Shown here one piece after another: positions 31,074 through 32,800 of a DNA stretch of 32,800 nucleotides; within the stretch, counting starts at the first letter, position 1; each line of letters opens with the position of its first letter. The stretch comes from Collinsella sp. Lineage in GTDB: Bacteria > Actinomycetota > Coriobacteriia > Coriobacteriales > Coriobacteriaceae. The translations under genes were made by a program, and so were the position numbers. The stretch is taken from positions 1-32,800 of the forward strand of contig DXMU01000021.1 in assembly GCA_019414025.1 (NCBI GenBank), written 5' to 3'. Below the pieces are notes generated by a model that searched no databases, had not been told where the DNA came from, and saw only the letters and a program-made list of their open reading frames with translations.

Positions 31074-31934
31074 TTAACAGACTTCTGAAAAACAGTATAC
31101 ATTCATGCAGTCGCCGTCGCTGCACTCACCTGGAAAAGTGCCAGCGCAAGTGAATTCTGGCTCATTGATAAGATTTCGAATTCCTTCGTTTGATGCAATT
31201 TCCTTGCTGGTTAGGTTCAGGTGGAAAAAATTGGGAACATCGCAAAATTCTTGACGATAGAAGCTGGCCGCAGCGGCAATACATTGAACGGCGATGCTTG
31301 CGGGGCACAAAAGAAGACAGATGTCTGCGTATCTGAGTAAGGGATTGCTGGAGGGGGCGAGGCCGAGTAGACCGGTTGGTCTCCCTGACTCATATACAAT
31401 GAAAAATTCCTTGCTCAGATTGAACAATCCGTTTCGCACCTCTAGCGGTCGTTCATACTGCTCGACGGAAAGAGGCCAACCGTAGACAATTGTGGGACTT
31501 TCTGGTTCTGATGAGCTCGCCTGGCTTGCCAGGGAGCAAATCAGGCGAATATCGTTTTCTTGGGCAAGCCGTATATGGGTCCCATTGTCCACGCAAATCT
31601 CATCGGCAATGGGTGTGCCATTTTCGGTCGGAGTTTTGACCCATCCTATTAGTCTCGATACGCTGAAACCTCTCATTGCCGAGGCTAAGTCAGATTTGAG
31701 CATGTCCGGATTGGCGTCTGGAAACTTGTCGCACATCCGATTAAGGATTGTTTCGACGGTGTTTTTACCATCGCACAGAGAGACGATGTAGCTCCCGCTT
31801 CCGTTCAACATGATATAGTTCAGCTCATCGCGTCCGGTTAGAACAGAGCGGTACCCGTTCTTTTCCTCTCTTGAGTATGGGAGAGAAATCGATTTCGGGA
31901 TAAATCCCCTTATTTCGTCAAAGCTCCATTCCAT
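31074..31934 (-). CDS. PqqD-like RRE domain fused to a GNAT-like domain
   Basis: 286 residues. About residues 25-105 look like a PqqD-type RiPP recognition element: ELNYIMLNGSGSYIVSLCDG, KNTVETILNRMCDKFPD, then a helix ending SVSRLIGWV. From about residue 120 the rest resembles a GNAT fold (IRLAQENDIRLICSLASQAS, FFIVYESGRPTGLLGLAP, then SNEGIRNLINE), but a clear acetyl-CoA pyrophosphate loop (Q/RxxGxG/A) is not visible, so it may be a binding rather than an acetyltransferase domain. The start at 31934 follows GGAGG; an in-frame ATG at 32045 would add 37 weak residues. First gene of the cluster. It likely brings the precursor leader to the radical SAM enzyme. Cys-rich C-terminus (GECSDGDCMNVYCFSEVC). 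Confidence 0.82.
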   Translation of the reverse strand: MEWSFDEIRGFIPKSISLPYSREEKNGYRSVLTGRDELNYIMLNGSGSYIVSLCDGKNTVETILNRMCDKFPDANPDMLKSDLASAMRGFSVSRLIGWVKTPTENGTPIADEICVDNGTHIRLAQENDIRLICSLASQASSSEPESPTIVYGWPLSVEQYERPLEVRNGLFNLSKEFFIVYESGRPTGLLGLAPSSNPLLRYADICLLLCPASIAVQCIAAAASFYRQEFCDVPNFFHLNLTSKEIASNEGIRNLINEPEFTCAGTFPGECSDGDCMNVYCFSEVC

Positions 31935-32137
31935 AATTAATCCCTCCTTGTGTCTGTTTGAATATGAGCCGATTTTAGGCTCTTCGGTAGTTTCTGTGGG
32001 CGAGACATCAATTTTTCCGCAGGTGGATGCAAAAAAGTTCCGCATATAAGGGAAACGGCCCCGAGAGGGGGCCGTTTCCGCGCCGGGCAGGGTAGGATTT
32101 CGCTTGCTACATCAACCTACCGGAAAGGCCCTGACGC
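31935..32137. promoter_or_regulatory. Region upstream of the RiPP operon
   Basis: Holds the minus-strand promoter region of the cluster and, at 32051-32079, a perfect 12-bp GGAAACGGCCCC / GGGGCCGTTTCC hairpin without a strong T-run. The hairpin probably separates the cluster from the IS remnants. Confidence 0.55.
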
Positions 32138-32333
32138 ATGAACAGGATACTAAGCCGCGCGCTCGCGCTGGTCCACACCGTGATCGAGTACGCCAGCATC
32201 GACGGCGGCAGGATAATCGTCGGCGTCAGGCCGTGGACGAGTTTCGGGCTGCGGTGCCCCGTCTGCGGGAGGGCAGCGAATGCTACGACAGGTCGCCAAG
32301 GCCGCGGCTGTGGCGCGCGATGGACCTGGCGAG
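32138..32333 (+). pseudogene. Fragment of an ISL3-type transposase, frameshifted
   Basis: An ATG at 32138 after CGGAAAGG opens MNRILSRALALVHTV, then a zinc-binding LRCPVCGR. The reading continues in another frame as ECYDRSPRPRLWRAMDLA, matching the ISL3-family pattern of a CxxC zinc motif followed by a YDR...WR..DL segment. A single-base frameshift near 32270 and the lack of the rest of the transposase make it a remnant. It merges at about 32325 with an IS21-type piece in another frame. Confidence 0.6.
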
Positions 32334-32800
32334 GTCGACCTCTCCGCGCTCGGGCTGCACGAGATGGCGGCGTCCCTGCCCGACTACGTGAGGATGGTCG
32401 CCGCGGGCGAGCGGGGCTTCGCCTCCGCCCTCGAGGAGATGACGCGCGTCGAGGTCGCCGCCCGGGAGGTCAAGGATCACAAACCAGCGCATTCGGTCGT
32501 CGGGGTTCCCCTACGTCAAGGGGCTGGCGGACTTCGACTGGGACTTCCAGCCGTCGGTCCCTCGCGCCGAGATCGAGGAGCTCGCGACCCTCAGGTTCGT
32601 GGAGCGGGCCGAGAACGTCCTGTTCGTGGGAAGCCCCGGCGTGGGCAAGACGCACCTCGCCGTCGCGCTGGGCATCGAGGCAGTCAGGGCGGGGCGCGAG
32701 GTCAGGTTCGTGGACTGCGCCCGGCTCGTCGAGGACCTTGAGGACGCCTCGTCGCGCGGCATCCTCAAGAAGAGGCTCAAGCACTACGCCCACTCGAGGC
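32325..32800 (+). pseudogene. istB: IS21-type IstB helper ATPase, broken and cut by the window end
   Basis: The first part reads VDLSALGLHEMAASLPDYV and ERGFASALEEMTRVEVAARE, typical of IstB. Near 32466-32482 the frame shifts, then IRSSGFPYVKGLADFDWDF follows, then Walker A VGSPGVGKTHLAVALG and FVDCARLVEDLE. The shift indicates a disrupted gene, unless it is a base-calling error. The AAA+ domain continues beyond 32800. No istA is seen upstream; ISL3-type sequence is fused in its place. Confidence 0.75.

Noticed and set aside
32049..32080. Hairpin considered as a rho-independent terminator
   Set aside because: The stem is strong, but no adequate T-run follows on either strand, so it is only noted as a hairpin.

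Overview
The window looks like chromosomal DNA of a high-GC gut actinobacterium of the class Coriobacteriia, most likely Collinsella or a close relative. This is a judgement from GC-rich codon use, lactose and galactose gene content, and short palindromic intergenic repeats that I associate with Collinsella genomes. I ran no search, so the genus is an inference.

Positions 1-25,000 are mainly a galactose/lactose utilisation region. A flavodiiron protein gene sits at the left edge. A LacI-type repressor is divergent from galK-galT, part of the Leloir pathway. A minus-strand block then carries the tagatose-6-phosphate genes lacA, lacB and lacC, a lacX-type mutarotase, a membrane protein of unknown function, and lacF (lactose PTS EIIA). 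Two paralogous modules follow. Each has a minus-strand LacI repressor divergent from a plus-strand lacE (lactose PTS EIICB) and lacG (6-phospho-beta-galactosidase). After these come a Fic-domain protein behind a long perfect palindrome, a DeoR-type LacR regulator, galM, and a lone mannose-family EIIB whose phospho-acceptor His appears to be Tyr. In the inferred pathway LacF and one of two LacE proteins import and phosphorylate lactose, LacG cleaves it, LacAB and LacC take galactose-6-phosphate to tagatose-1,6-bisphosphate, and GalM/GalK/GalT handle free galactose. lacD and galE are not in the window.

A tRNA-Thr(CGU) gene at 25637-25712 marks the switch to an AT-richer accessory region. It holds a gene broken by an in-frame stop, a small ribbon-helix-helix-like gene, and a compact minus-strand radical-SAM RiPP cluster. 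That cluster reads: RRE domain fused to a GNAT-like domain, radical SAM maturase, 67-residue Cys-free precursor, small membrane protein, ABC exporter. The right edge contains broken insertion-sequence pieces of ISL3-like and IS21 IstB-like type.

The intergenic regions are unusually structured. There are two copies of a roughly 150-nt two-hairpin element with compensatory changes, and G-U pairs that point to the plus strand. There are at least five families of palindromic repeats. Candidate LacI operators share the form ATG-NNN-ACGT-NNN-CAT with different NNN triplets for the three repressors. Candidate LacR sites lie before lacA, lacF and lacR. The RiPP cluster and the two-hairpin element are the best candidates for something undescribed.
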